A DNA stretch of 64,000 nucleotides, from positions 62,001 to 126,000 of the forward strand of contig NZ_SWCJ01000010.1 in NCBI RefSeq assembly GCF_005116665.1, given 5' to 3'. Both the position numbers and the translations under genes were made by a program. Origin of the DNA: Ferrimonas aestuarii (GTDB lineage Bacteria; Pseudomonadota; Gammaproteobacteria; Enterobacterales; Shewanellaceae). The notes below the pieces were generated by a model. It made no database searches and had not been told where the DNA came from. It worked only from the letters and a program-made list of their open reading frames with translations. Of this stretch, positions 1-9,270 are shown in pieces (positions within the stretch are counted from its first letter, which is position 1; each line of letters begins with the position of its first letter).

Positions 1-1388
1 GCGATGACGTTCTGATGGTGTTCAACCAGCGCGATGATGTAGTTGATCGCCGTGAGTTGGCCAAGTTTTTCAACAAGGTTCAAGAGGATCAGGAACTGCT
101 GAATAAGTCGAAACAGCAGGAACTACCTTTGCTATCGCAGCAGCAATACCTACTTCAGAATCAAAGCAATAATGCCGTAGCGCGCACTGAGATCGCTGGT
201 GTTGCTTTAAATGAGGAAGAGGTCCAAAAAGATCAAGAAGAGATCGAAGAACTGCGCTCCAAGTTGCTGCTGACGCTGTTTGATAATCCCGCTTTGATTA
301 AGCTTTCTCCTCAACTTACCCGTGAGGAGCTACTGTTAGGGGTTATTGCAAAACTAGAAAACCAAGCCGACTACTCCAACAGTAGCCAAGTCGTTGGCGT
401 CGTTGGAGAGGTGTACTTCCCTGGTGTGTATCCATTGGTGAAGAATGGCCATATTGATGATTTGATTGCCATGGCTGGTGGCCTCAAAGAGAGTGCCTTC
501 TTGCTGCAAGCTGAGTTGACACGCTCCAGCAGCAACGCCTATGCACAAGGAGGTACTGAGCACATTCAAGTTGCACTGGAAGCGCTTCTTAAGGGACACA
601 ATGAATCCAACTATGCGCTGCAAAGCAAAGACCGGCTCAATATCTTCTCTCAGCCTGATTGGCAGGAAAATCCAACCATCGAGCTAAAAGGTGAAGTACG
701 CTTCCCTGGAGTTTACTCAATTCAAAAGGGTGAAACTTTGTATGAAGTGTTGGCTCGAGCCGGAGGTTTCACCGATTATGCTTACCCATTTGGTGCGGTT
801 TTCACCAGAGAGTCTATGCGTAAGCAGGAGCAGTTAGAGATGCGCCGCGTTACCGAACGCCTGCGCAAGGAGCTAGCTAACCGTCTTTTGTCCGAATCGG
901 GCAATTTTGCCTCAGTCTCAGATACTCAGGTTATGCTGGCTGAGCTTGAAAAAGTAGAAGCGGTTGGTCGTTTGGTTATCGATGCCAAAAGTATCGAACA
1001 GAACAACAAGAAAGCCGATATCGTTGTTGAAAACGGCGATCTTCTTTATATCCCGCCCAAGCGTGAGATTGTTGCGGTAATGGGTGAGGTGCAGCACCCA
1101 ACGTCTCATCGCTTTGATGCCAGTATGTCATTGGATGACTATTTAAGAATGTCTGGTGGCCAGACTGAACGTGCCGATAGTGGCCGAATGTACATTGTGC
1201 GAGCAGACGGTTCGGTGGTTCTGCCAGAGCGCTCCTACTGGTTCGACTCTGAGCAGCAACTCAAGCCTGGAGACACCATTATTGTGCCGCTTGAGACGAA
1301 CTACAAAGATGGTCTGACGTTGTGGTCTCAGGTAACGTCAATTATTTACAACACTGCTGTAGCACTTTCAGCGCTGAATATTTTGTGA
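1..1388 (+). CDS. Wza-like SLBB-domain polysaccharide export protein (5' partial)
   Basis: This is the C-terminal part of an outer-membrane polysaccharide export protein; the reading frame is open to the window edge (codons from base 3), so the N-terminal export domain lies outside. At least three SLBB-type segments are visible, opening with GEVYFPGVYPL (about residue 130 of the visible part), GEVRFPGVYSI (about 225) and GEVQHPTSHRF (about 355), each followed by a conserved AGG or SGG turn. The C-terminal tail, with WSQVTSIIYNTAVALSAL, is a hydrophobic segment common in this family. Such proteins form the periplasm-to-surface conduit in Wzx/Wzy-dependent export. It heads a run of polysaccharide genes on the same strand. 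I infer the role from domains and context; the exact subtype is uncertain because the start is missing. Confidence 0.85.
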   Translation, partial: DDVLMVFNQRDDVVDRRELAKFFNKVQEDQELLNKSKQQELPLLSQQQYLLQNQSNNAVARTEIAGVALNEEEVQKDQEEIEELRSKLLLTLFDNPALIKLSPQLTREELLLGVIAKLENQADYSNSSQVVGVVGEVYFPGVYPLVKNGHIDDLIAMAGGLKESAFLLQAELTRSSSNAYAQGGTEHIQVALEALLKGHNESNYALQSKDRLNIFSQPDWQENPTIELKGEVRFPGVYSIQKGETLYEVLARAGGFTDYAYPFGAVFTRESMRKQEQLEMRRVTERLRKELANRLLSESGNFASVSDTQVMLAELEKVEAVGRLVIDAKSIEQNNKKADIVVENGDLLYIPPKREIVAVMGEVQHPTSHRFDASMSLDDYLRMSGGQTERADSGRMYIVRADGSVVLPERSYWFDSEQQLKPGDTIIVPLETNYKDGLTLWSQVTSIIYNTAVALSALNIL

Positions 1389-1403
1389 TTTAACGGAGAT
1401 ATT

Positions 1404-1505
1404 TTGATTACGGCTAAATCACGGTTTCAAGATGCCTTTCCTGAGGTGAAGGGCATTAAAGGAGCCAAACTCAGCTTTAAGTTACAACTCGAGATGACGT
1501 GGTAA
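1404..1505 (+). CDS. Possible 33-aa small ORF between wza-like and sugar transferase genes
   Basis: A TTG-initiated frame of 33 codons fills the gap between two polysaccharide genes and has a Shine-Dalgarno-like GGAG about 6 bases upstream. The product is short and basic, with no signal peptide, membrane segment or known motif. It could be a translated spacer, a remnant, or a leader translated ahead of the sugar transferase. I do not recognise it and rate it weak. Confidence 0.2.
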   Translation: MITAKSRFQDAFPEVKGIKGAKLSFKLQLEMTW

Positions 1506-1512
1506 AGGCTCG

Positions 1513-2523
1513 ATGACTATTGAATTAAAGAGCTCTGTAGATGAGCAGGATATCGATTACTCTCCGAGCGTGAACAAACACGTTTGGAGAAGCAGTAATG
1601 CGATTGATTCGAGCAAAAAGGCGTTGAAGCAGTCGGTTGTTTATCTTTACTGCCCAGATTCTCGAGAAGATGAACTGCGCTCCATCGTTGCTGATTACCC
1701 ATTTAAATTGGTGATAAATCAATACGACATTGACGAGCCTATCGGAAAGGTCATTTGTCATTTTGACAGTTTTAATCTGAATGATAAGCAGAAGGCGTTT
1801 CTAGTTCACATGACGGAGGTTGGCGCATGGGTAGAGCCATTCGTCAGTTATTTAGATCGCCGATTTGGCTATACCGAAGTGTCCTTGCTGAAAAGTAACT
1901 ACTTTTTGCATCAAAAAGCGTTTTCCATACTCTCCAATAAACGTACTCGTAGAGCAAAGCGTGTCATTGACTTATGTGCGGCGATTACGTTGCTGGTGTT
2001 GACCTTTCCCATCTGTCTGATAACCATTTTTGCCATCAAGTTAGAGAGTCGCGGTCCGATCATCTACAAACAAAAGCGTGTCGGTGAGTACAACAACGAA
2101 TTTGATGTGATCAAGTTTCGCTCAATGACCACGGATGCTGAGGCCAATGGGGCCAAATGGGCCACTCAAAATGATTCTAGAGTCACTCGAGTGGGTCGAT
2201 TTATCCGTAAAACGCGAATTGATGAAATACCTCAAGTAATCAACATCTTGAAAGGGGAGATGTCGATCGTAGGTCCTCGCCCAGAGCGAGAAGTGTTCAT
2301 TAACAAACTTGAACAAGAGATCCCATATTACCGTTTTCGCCATGCTGTAAAGCCTGGTGTGACTGGGCTAGCTCAGGTTAGCTACCCTTACGGAGCCTCA
2401 ATAGAGGATGCGATCTGGAAGCACAAGTTTGATATTTATTACATCAAACATCACAGCACTCTATTGGATTTAAAAATTCTACTAAAAACCGTCAAAGTTG
2501 TGCTTTTTGGGATGGGGCGATAG
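1513..2523 (+). CDS. Bacterial sugar transferase (WcaJ/WbaP-type phosphoglycosyl transferase)
   Basis: This initiating enzyme transfers a sugar-1-phosphate from a nucleotide sugar to undecaprenyl phosphate at the inner membrane, starting repeat-unit assembly. The first 135 residues are variable. The conserved catalytic domain starts at KRVIDLCAAITLL (about residue 153), whose hydrophobic stretch is the re-entrant membrane helix of monotopic PGTs. It is followed by KFRSM, the acidic catalytic pair in RIDEIPQ (about residue 234), and GPRPE. The C-terminus, with PGVTGLAQV and a DIYYI segment, is typical. At 336 aa it is longer than minimal PGTs (about 200 aa) and shorter than five-helix WbaP (about 475 aa). 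Sugar specificity cannot be read from sequence. Confidence 0.92.
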   Translation: MTIELKSSVDEQDIDYSPSVNKHVWRSSNAIDSSKKALKQSVVYLYCPDSREDELRSIVADYPFKLVINQYDIDEPIGKVICHFDSFNLNDKQKAFLVHMTEVGAWVEPFVSYLDRRFGYTEVSLLKSNYFLHQKAFSILSNKRTRRAKRVIDLCAAITLLVLTFPICLITIFAIKLESRGPIIYKQKRVGEYNNEFDVIKFRSMTTDAEANGAKWATQNDSRVTRVGRFIRKTRIDEIPQVINILKGEMSIVGPRPEREVFINKLEQEIPYYRFRHAVKPGVTGLAQVSYPYGASIEDAIWKHKFDIYYIKHHSTLLDLKILLKTVKVVLFGMGR

Positions 2524-2536
2524 CGTACAGATTGTT

Positions 2537-3436
2537 ATGAATCAACATTTTACATTGAATATCAACGAATTGATTAAGTTACTCTGGCAACGAAAATTGC
2601 TGATTATTGTAGTGACAGGCATTTTTGCCATCGGTTCGGTCGTGTTTGCTCTAAGTCTGCCTAATATCTACAAAGCTGAGGTGTTGTTGTCTCCACAAAC
2701 GGCAGACAATGATATGCGTAATATTGGCGCCGAACTGGGAGGCTTGGCGGCTCTTGCTGGAATCTCCGCAACTGGGGGGAACTCTGAAGAGGTAAATCTT
2801 GCGCTTCAAACCATCACCTCCCGTATCTTTGTCGATCACTTCATTACCAAGCATGAACTGTTAGTGCCGTTGATGGCCCTCGAAGGCTGGTCGGATAAAA
2901 CCGGCGATTTGACTTACAACGATCAGATTTATGATGTTGCCTCCGGCCAATGGACACGGGAGGTTGAAGCTCCTAAAGCTCCTGAGCCTTCTGCTTGGGA
3001 GGCCTATAAGGTGTTTATTGAACAGATTGAATATGAGCGCCTTAAAGACAGCGGCTTTGTTCGTGTTAGCTTGACCTCATTATCGCCAGTATTGGCGCAA
3101 GAGTGGGTAACCTGGATGGTAACTGACCTGAATAACTGGGTTAAGACTCGCGATATTGAAGAGATCAATAAAAACATCTTGTACCTGACGGCTCAGATGA
3201 AAAAGACCGAGCTGTCTTCGATGCAGCAGATTTTCAATAACCTGATCGAAGAACAGGTAAAACGCTTAATGCTGGCAGAAGCTCAAGATGAGTACGTGTT
3301 CAAAGTTATCGACCCAGCGGTAGTGCCTGAAGAGAAGGTTTCACCAAAGCGTGCTGTCATCTGCATTTTGGGGACGTTCTTGGGCGGCATTGTTTCCGTC
3401 TTGCTGGTGTTATTTTTGGCATACCGAAAAGCATAA
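2537..3436 (+). CDS. Wzz/chain-length determinant family protein
   Basis: A 299-aa inner-membrane polysaccharide co-polymerase that sets polymer length. It has the two-helix Wzz layout: a hydrophobic helix near residues 20-40 (IIVVTGIFAIGSVVFAL), a long periplasmic part rich in predicted helix, and a second hydrophobic helix near residues 273-295. The P-x2-P-type motif before the second helix is present as a proline-containing VSPKRA segment. No tyrosine-kinase domain is fused and none was seen nearby. I chose the ATG at 2537; an upstream frame opening inside the previous gene adds only out-of-context residues. It lies 13 bases downstream of the sugar transferase stop and is probably cotranscribed. 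Confidence 0.85.
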   Translation: MNQHFTLNINELIKLLWQRKLLIIVVTGIFAIGSVVFALSLPNIYKAEVLLSPQTADNDMRNIGAELGGLAALAGISATGGNSEEVNLALQTITSRIFVDHFITKHELLVPLMALEGWSDKTGDLTYNDQIYDVASGQWTREVEAPKAPEPSAWEAYKVFIEQIEYERLKDSGFVRVSLTSLSPVLAQEWVTWMVTDLNNWVKTRDIEEINKNILYLTAQMKKTELSSMQQIFNNLIEEQVKRLMLAEAQDEYVFKVIDPAVVPEEKVSPKRAVICILGTFLGGIVSVLLVLFLAYRKA

Positions 3437-3439
3437 TCC

Positions 3440-4513
3440 GTGTTTTATTACCTTCTCGTTGGATTGGTTACAGGTGGTTTTGCCCTCGCAGCAATGCAGC
3501 TGAGAGAGTATCGCTACTTGTTTATGTTTCCGTTGTTTGTCCTAACGGCCTATTTTGTTGGCTTTCGAGACATTAGCATCGGCACCGATACCCTCAGATA
3601 CAGCGAGATCTATTTCGATATCCAACCGTTATCGAACGCGTTAGCAATAGGTAACTTTGGGTTTGAAGCACAGCGTATTGAGGCCGGTTTCGTATTACTG
3701 GCCTCAGTTTTTAGAGAATTCGATGCTGGGTTTCAGCATTTCCTGTTTTTTCTAAACTTCCTTACTGTAAGTGTGATTTTTTATTCTTACCAGCGGATTG
3801 ATAAGAATATTGCACCTATCTTAGTGTTTCTCTATACCTGTACGTTCACCTACTTCACATTGCAGTACAACATCGTTAGACAAGGGGTTGCGGTGGCGTT
3901 TTGCACCCTTGCATTCTGCTATTTGTTGCAAAATAGGCGATGGCCATTTTTGGTGTTAACCCTATTAGGTGCTTCATTCCATTCGATATCCATATTGTTT
4001 TTGGTCGTATGGCCAGTTCGAAAGTTTCGCTGGCACCCCGGATATGCGCTGGTATTTATCCCGCTGTCTATTGGTGTTGCCAGTGTCGACTTTTTGCAAG
4101 AGTTGACCTCTCTGTTGTCTCCATACAGCGTTACAGTGTATCGAGTAGCGAACTACATGTTGACGCAGGCGGGGGAGATCAACTTATTGAGTCTCTCGGT
4201 GGTGTTGGATTTTTTGCTGATTGTCTACTGCATTGTGGACTCGAAATTTCTAACCAAACAGTCTGATTACTTTAACCCGGTGCTGACGGCTTTTGTCATC
4301 GGTTTCTTAGGCATGTTAGCTCTGCATGAGCTTAAGTTGTTGTCACTTCGGTATTACTACTTGTTTTGCCCATTTGAAGTGATCACTTTTTATATGGCTT
4401 TGCATCGATTCACAGGGCGATATCTGGTTAAAGAGGTGATTGTTGTTAGCCTCGGCTTTTTATGGCTATTGAAAAACGTCTACGTGACCGCACAATTTAT
4501 TACAAGCTATTAG
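3440..4513 (+). CDS. EpsG-family polysaccharide polymerase (Wzy-type)
   Basis: A 357-aa polytopic membrane protein with about ten hydrophobic segments. The early signature RDISIGTDTLRY (about residue 47) and the later NIVRQGVAVAF plus GASFHSISIL (about residues 135-185) are the recognisable features of EpsG/Wzy-like O-antigen and exopolysaccharide polymerases. The predicted role is joining lipid-linked repeat units on the periplasmic face, with the Wzz-like protein encoded just upstream. Translation begins at GTG, 4 bases after the previous stop, implying tight coupling. Polymerases diverge quickly, so the family call is good but the linkage formed is unknown. Confidence 0.85.
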   Translation: MFYYLLVGLVTGGFALAAMQLREYRYLFMFPLFVLTAYFVGFRDISIGTDTLRYSEIYFDIQPLSNALAIGNFGFEAQRIEAGFVLLASVFREFDAGFQHFLFFLNFLTVSVIFYSYQRIDKNIAPILVFLYTCTFTYFTLQYNIVRQGVAVAFCTLAFCYLLQNRRWPFLVLTLLGASFHSISILFLVVWPVRKFRWHPGYALVFIPLSIGVASVDFLQELTSLLSPYSVTVYRVANYMLTQAGEINLLSLSVVLDFLLIVYCIVDSKFLTKQSDYFNPVLTAFVIGFLGMLALHELKLLSLRYYYLFCPFEVITFYMALHRFTGRYLVKEVIVVSLGFLWLLKNVYVTAQFITSY

Positions 4514-4514
4514 T

Positions 4515-5384
4515 ATGAAAAAAGTTACTGTCTATTTAATCACCCAGAATCGAAAGCAACTGCTGGTTCGCGCAATAGAATCTGTACTGCAGCAGGATTA
4601 CGACAATCTCGAGTTGATTGTGGTCGATGATTGTTCGACAGACGGAACTGCGGACGTGCTTGCTGATTATGAGAATGAGCCTAGATTACGTTATTTTATT
4701 AATGAGCGTATTCAAGGCGCTTGTTATTCCCGTAATCGCGCAATTAAACACGCCTCGGGGGAGTTGATCACCGGTTTAGATGATGATGACTACTTTGAAC
4801 CCAATCGCGTTAGTGAGTTGGTTGAAGCTTACAGCGATGACTACGCATTTGTTTGTAGCTGCTGTAATGAGCTGTCGCAGGATGGCACTAAGATCTATCG
4901 TCCAAATGGCTTTCCTGAGGGGGAATTTGGCCTAGATGCGCTGCTCCATAACAATTTAGTGGGGAATCAAGTATTAACTAGCAAGGCGAAATTTGAATCG
5001 GTGGGTGGTTTTGACGTTGAAATGCCTGCGTTTCAAGATTTCGATACTTGGGTTCGCCTGTTGGCGAAGTACCCTAAGGCAGCCAAAATTTCATCACCAA
5101 GCTATGTGCTTCAGACGGATCATGGTAGCCAGAGAATATCGAGCAGCTCCAACCGTAAACTGGACGGTTTGACGCGCTTTATTGCTAAGCATAAACGTCA
5201 TATGACTTCCGCGCATTTGAAGTCTATGAAAATACTGAAGTTTAAGGTGTCTGGCTCCAAATATGGCTTGGGAGACTTGATAAGTTCGATTAGCGTGCAT
5301 AACTACCGTTCTGCTCTGAGTTTATACCTTGCTCAGAACTGCAGCGGTTTAAAGCAAAAGCTAGATGGTAGAAAAGCAAATTGA
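4515..5384 (+). CDS. Glycosyltransferase family 2
   Basis: A 289-aa GT-A fold enzyme. The N-terminus VTVYLITQNRKQLLVRAIES and VVDDCSTDGT (about residue 37) form the nucleotide-sugar binding half; the LDDDDYF segment (about residue 93) supplies the metal-binding DxD motif; QDFDTWVRL (about residue 178) resembles the catalytic acid region. There is no membrane helix, so it should act on the cytoplasmic face of the inner membrane, adding one sugar to the lipid-linked repeat unit. It starts one base after the polymerase stop. Donor and acceptor are unknown. Confidence 0.9.
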   Translation: MKKVTVYLITQNRKQLLVRAIESVLQQDYDNLELIVVDDCSTDGTADVLADYENEPRLRYFINERIQGACYSRNRAIKHASGELITGLDDDDYFEPNRVSELVEAYSDDYAFVCSCCNELSQDGTKIYRPNGFPEGEFGLDALLHNNLVGNQVLTSKAKFESVGGFDVEMPAFQDFDTWVRLLAKYPKAAKISSPSYVLQTDHGSQRISSSSNRKLDGLTRFIAKHKRHMTSAHLKSMKILKFKVSGSKYGLGDLISSISVHNYRSALSLYLAQNCSGLKQKLDGRKAN

Positions 5385-5389
5385 ACACC

Positions 5390-6211
5390 ATGTCTAAGCC
5401 TTTAGTTGAAGTGTTGATAGCGACCTATGAAGAGAGAATCTCATGTGTGAAATCGGTTGTCGCTCAACAACACGCTAATTTACGTTATCGTGTTGTTCAT
5501 CAGACGCCCTCGGGAAACCAGTACGCAGAAGAGGTCAGTCAGCTCATCACCGGACGAGATGATATTAACTACCATCGATTGCAGAGTCGCGGAGTTACCA
5601 AAAGTCGCAACTGGGCGCTGAAGCATGCTGAAGGAGACATCATTGTGTTTATGGACGATGATGTGTTGCTGGAGAAAAACTTCTATGAGGTGATCGTTAA
5701 GGCTTTTCAAGCGATGCCTCAAGCCGACCTATTGACGTTTAGCATTAAAGAAACTGGAACGGATGCCTTACTTAAACCTTATCCAGCATCTAGTATTCGT
5801 CACCATAAAGGAAGCATATTGAAGGTTGGTACTATTGAGGTGGCTGGACGCTTAAGTCGTCTGCGAGAAACTGCTCAAGCGTTTCCTGAGTACCTGGGGG
5901 CCGGTACCTCACTATCTGCTTGTGATGAACCGGTTTATCTGTCGAGGCTAATGAAAGCAGGCTTGAGACTATTTTCATACCCACAAGTGATTGCATGCCA
6001 CCCAAGGCTTTCATCAGGTAAAGTGTTTGAAAATGAATCACAATTTGTCTGCCGAGGCGTAGCATTTCGTGAGATTTTTGGCATGTGGTTGGCTCCCTTC
6101 GCAATCGTATATTTTTATTTGAAAAATAGGTCAAAGTTTTCTTGGGCTGAAGGCAGCCCATTGAGTGCTTTTTTTAAAGGCTATTTTTTGTACTCAACGT
6201 TAAAGAAGTAG
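5390..6211 (+). CDS. Glycosyltransferase family 2 (divergent)
   Basis: A 273-aa GT-A glycosyltransferase. It opens with VEVLIATYEERI, continues to SRNWALKHAEGDIIVFMDDD (about residue 70-90), where MDDD is the DxD-type motif, and ends in a basic, hydrophobic tail with an aromatic stretch (IVYFYLKNRSKF) that may touch the membrane. The fold is clear although the usual DDxSxDGT block is replaced by a looser sequence. I start at the ATG at 5390; a TTG at 5381 overlapping the previous stop is an alternative. It is the second of three consecutive transferases, suggesting at least three sugars added after the priming sugar. Confidence 0.82.
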   Translation: MSKPLVEVLIATYEERISCVKSVVAQQHANLRYRVVHQTPSGNQYAEEVSQLITGRDDINYHRLQSRGVTKSRNWALKHAEGDIIVFMDDDVLLEKNFYEVIVKAFQAMPQADLLTFSIKETGTDALLKPYPASSIRHHKGSILKVGTIEVAGRLSRLRETAQAFPEYLGAGTSLSACDEPVYLSRLMKAGLRLFSYPQVIACHPRLSSGKVFENESQFVCRGVAFREIFGMWLAPFAIVYFYLKNRSKFSWAEGSPLSAFFKGYFLYSTLKK

Positions 6212-6964
6212 ATGATGAAGCAAGAACTGGTCTCTATTATTACGCCCAGCTACAACAGCTTGGATACTATTGAGCGAACCATAGAGTCTGTCATTGCGCA
6301 GACTTACACCAATTGGGAGATGATAATCGTTGACGACTGCTCCATCGATGACTCCAGAGAGCTAATTCAATCATGGTGTGAAAGAGATCGCCGGATCCAG
6401 TTGGTTGCAAGAGGGTGGAACGCAGGTCCTGCGGTGACTCGAAATCGAGGCATCAGTGTTGCGAAAGGACGTTACATTGCCTTTCTTGATGCCGATGATA
6501 CTTGGTTCCCACACAAGTTAGAGACTCAGATCGCGTTCATGCAACAAAATGGTGTCGCATTTAGCTTTAGCAGCTATCAAAGAACCAATGAAGCCGGGGA
6601 TAAACTGGGAGTTATCGCTGCGCCAGAGAGCATCACTTATGATCAACTGTTGGATTGTTGCAAAATTGGGTGTTTGACCGCGTGTTACGATCGCGAACAG
6701 TTGGGTACCGTTTACATGCCTAATATTGCAAAGCGCCAAGATTTCGGATTGTGGCTGCGACTGTTGTCTTTGACACCAAAGGCCTATGGCATTCAGGAAA
6801 CCCTTGCGGACTACCGCGTGGCTAGAAATAGCGTATCTTCAAATAAACTAGTGGCGGCAAAATACCAGTGGCGCGTCTACCGCGAAGTGGAGAAGCTGAG
6901 CCTGATGAAGTCGTTAAAGCATTTCACTTGTTACGCCGTCGCTGGCGTGGCCAATCGAATTTAA
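6212..6964 (+). CDS. Glycosyltransferase family 2
   Basis: A 250-aa GT2 enzyme with textbook motifs: VSIITPSYNSLDTIERTIES at the N-terminus, IVDDCSIDDS (about residue 40), NRGISVAKGRYIAFLDADD (about residue 78-96, containing the DxD motif) and a C-terminal RQDFGLWLRLL catalytic-type segment. It begins directly after the preceding stop codon and is the last polysaccharide gene before the secretion operon. The 246 bases that follow hold no gene; a short GC-rich inverted repeat (CCCCAG/CTGGGG near 7092-7115) lies there, without the T-run of a classic terminator. Confidence 0.9.
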   Translation: MMKQELVSIITPSYNSLDTIERTIESVIAQTYTNWEMIIVDDCSIDDSRELIQSWCERDRRIQLVARGWNAGPAVTRNRGISVAKGRYIAFLDADDTWFPHKLETQIAFMQQNGVAFSFSSYQRTNEAGDKLGVIAAPESITYDQLLDCCKIGCLTACYDREQLGTVYMPNIAKRQDFGLWLRLLSLTPKAYGIQETLADYRVARNSVSSNKLVAAKYQWRVYREVEKLSLMKSLKHFTCYAVAGVANRI

Positions 6965-7210
6965 TTTCCGGTAACACTTTATTTAAGCTTTTCAAATGGA
7001 TTTGGATAGGATTGAACTCCGTGTCGTTACGGCGCTCTTAATTTGTTTAGAGGACAATTTGAGCTGCCTCACTTCTTAAACGCTTTGGTGCCCCAGGCCG
7101 TATGGATTCTGGGGTGGTTTCGAGGCTACAATAGCGATTTTATCGCACATAGTATCACTAACAGGCTGGTACCTTTTCGAGCCAGCATGAGTGAATTTTA
7201 GGGTATAGAG

Positions 7211-7618
7211 ATGCAACAAATTAAAAATAGAACTCGAGGCTTCACCTTGATGGAGCTTCTCATCGTGATGGTAATCTTGGGCCTGTTGATGTCTTTGGTT
7301 GCCCCGCAAATGTTCTCAAAAGTGAGCTCAACTAAGAAAAAGACAGCCGCTGCTCAGATGCAGATGCTGCAGACCTCTATCGATACCTACCTGCTGGACA
7401 TCGGCGATTACCCAGCAAATTTAGGTGAATTGCGTCAATCTAGCCAAGATGGTTGGGATGGTCCATATCTTCCTAAGGACGTTCCTATGGATCCATGGGG
7501 TAACCCTTACGTTTACCAAGTCCCAGGAAATGACGGTAAGCCTTATCTTTTGATGTCCTATGGTAAAGACGGTCAAGTTGGCGGCTCTGATGAGAACGAG
7601 GACATTGTCGCCGAATGA
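7211..7618 (+). CDS. gspG: GspG-like major pseudopilin of a type II secretion-like system
   Basis: A 135-aa prepilin. The leader is cleaved after the glycine in RG/FTLMELLIV, leaving an N-methylated Phe and Glu at mature position 5, which directs pilin assembly. A hydrophobic helix (about residues 12-32) follows, then the GspG globular domain with GDYP, GWDGPYL, DPWGNPYVY and a C-terminal SYGKDG segment that in GspG binds calcium. It should form the body of the periplasmic pseudopilus. It is the first gene of the operon here, whereas in canonical T2SS operons gspG follows gspF. A prepilin peptidase must come from elsewhere in the genome. Confidence 0.93.
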   Translation: MQQIKNRTRGFTLMELLIVMVILGLLMSLVAPQMFSKVSSTKKKTAAAQMQMLQTSIDTYLLDIGDYPANLGELRQSSQDGWDGPYLPKDVPMDPWGNPYVYQVPGNDGKPYLLMSYGKDGQVGGSDENEDIVAE

Positions 7619-9270
7619 GTGATTTAGTAACGATCTTGAGGCATTTTGATGTCACGTCTAGTGATCTCGAAAAGGCCAAGTTGTATCAAGCCAAGTACGG
7701 TGGTCATCTTGAACAGTTGCTGGTTAACATGGGGGCTCTGCCCGAAGACCAATTGATCAATGTTTACCATCAATTGTTCGACTATCCGTTTTTTAATGGC
7801 GTAACCGGTAATGCGTCGGCGGAATTGGCTGACAAGTTCGACTTGAATCTTGAATTCCTACAACAGCGAAAATGGTACCCGGTTTCGTTTGAGGAACAGC
7901 GAGTTCAGTTTGCTACGGCTACCCCTCTGGATCGTGAAGTTCGGCAATACCTCACTCTTATTGAGCTGCCATTTGATATCTTGCTTGCTGAAGAGAGCGA
8001 TCTGCAAGGATTGTCTCAGCAAAGCGCTGATATGGGGGACGCCATTGATGATGTCGTGCTGTCAGACCTTGAAGAGGACAAACTTCGAGAGTTGGCCACC
8101 GAAGCCCCTACGGTAAACCTACTAAATGGTTTAATCGCTCGTGCGCTGAAGCAAGGCGCATCAGACATGCATATCGAACCACAAAACGGCCGCTATCGAG
8201 TTCGCTATCGAGTTGATGGCGTGCTGCATGAAGTGGAGCAACTGCCTCGACGTCTGCAACTGGCGGTGCTTTCACGGTTGAAAATTCTGTCCGGAATGGA
8301 CATCGCTGAGCGTCGTCGACCTCAGGATGGCAAGATCGAGATGAAGATCGCCAATATCGAGTTGGACATTCGTGTTTCAGCTTTGCCCCTGAATGATGGC
8401 GAGAGTATGGTGATGCGATTCCTGCGAAAGGATTCGGTGACCTACGATATGGATGTGCTGGGTTTATCTGCAGATACCTTCAGCTCCATTAAAGAGGATC
8501 TTCAGCATACCGCTGGGGTAATTTTGCTCACTGGTCCAACGGGTTCAGGTAAAACCACTACCCTTTATACCTTCTTGAATGAACTCAATGGCGATGACGT
8601 TAAGATCATTACTCTGGAAGATCCGGTGGAATATCAACTTGATGGTGTTAATCAGGTTCAGGTTCAAAGCGACATCGGCTTCGATTTTTCTGCAGGTCTT
8701 CGTTCCATCGTTCGTCAGGATCCCGATGTGATCATGGTGGGTGAGATTCGAGATCAGGAGACCGCTCGCATTGCCATGCAGTCTGCACTGACGGGTCACC
8801 TTGTTTTCAGTACCGTGCACACCAATGATGCGCCATCGGCTTACACTCGTCTTATCGACTTAGGGGCGGAAGAGTATCTGCTTAACGCGGCCATCGTCTC
8901 CATTATTGCCCAGCGTTTGGCTCGTAAAATCTGTCCTCATTGCTCAGTCCCTCATCCTGACGCGCAAGAGTTGATTGAAAAGTACAAGTTGGTTGAACTT
9001 GCCCAGCGAATGGGTGTGGAGACGATTGATTTACGTCAATCAAAAGGGTGTGACCACTGTAATCACAACGGCTATCGGGGCCGGATGGCACTGATTGAAT
9101 ACCTTCGTTGTGATGACACTATTCGAGCGATCCCGAAAGACGCCCACTTCATCGGCAAGGCGCGTGAACACAATCGTCAGCAGGGGCGTAGAACCTTGAT
9201 GGAAGATGGTTTGTACCGCGCTATGTTGGGGCAAACTACCATCGATGAAGCAATTCGAGTATCTGGATAA
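7615..9270 (+). CDS. gspE: GspE-like secretion ATPase
   Basis: A 551-aa hexameric ATPase that powers pseudopilus assembly from the cytoplasm. Visible motifs are Walker A GPTGSGKTTT (about residue 305), the Asp box TLEDPVEYQL, the Walker B region DPDVIMVGEIRDQETARIA (about residue 370) and the His box HLVFSTVHTNDA. A tetracysteine zinc site is split as CPHC (about 440) and CDHC (about 479), typical of GspE and PilB. The N-terminal about 150 residues form the MshEN/GspE-N docking region. It overlaps the pseudopilin gene by 4 bases (ATGA). The presence of pseudopilins G-K argues for T2SS over type IV pilus. Confidence 0.95.
   Translation: MSDLVTILRHFDVTSSDLEKAKLYQAKYGGHLEQLLVNMGALPEDQLINVYHQLFDYPFFNGVTGNASAELADKFDLNLEFLQQRKWYPVSFEEQRVQFATATPLDREVRQYLTLIELPFDILLAEESDLQGLSQQSADMGDAIDDVVLSDLEEDKLRELATEAPTVNLLNGLIARALKQGASDMHIEPQNGRYRVRYRVDGVLHEVEQLPRRLQLAVLSRLKILSGMDIAERRRPQDGKIEMKIANIELDIRVSALPLNDGESMVMRFLRKDSVTYDMDVLGLSADTFSSIKEDLQHTAGVILLTGPTGSGKTTTLYTFLNELNGDDVKIITLEDPVEYQLDGVNQVQVQSDIGFDFSAGLRSIVRQDPDVIMVGEIRDQETARIAMQSALTGHLVFSTVHTNDAPSAYTRLIDLGAEEYLLNAAIVSIIAQRLARKICPHCSVPHPDAQELIEKYKLVELAQRMGVETIDLRQSKGCDHCNHNGYRGRMALIEYLRCDDTIRAIPKDAHFIGKAREHNRQQGRRTLMEDGLYRAMLGQTTIDEAIRVSG

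Noticed and set aside
7076..7309. 77-codon minus-strand frame at the start of the secretion operon
   Set aside because: Antisense to the pseudopilin gene start; His/Gln-rich without any domain.
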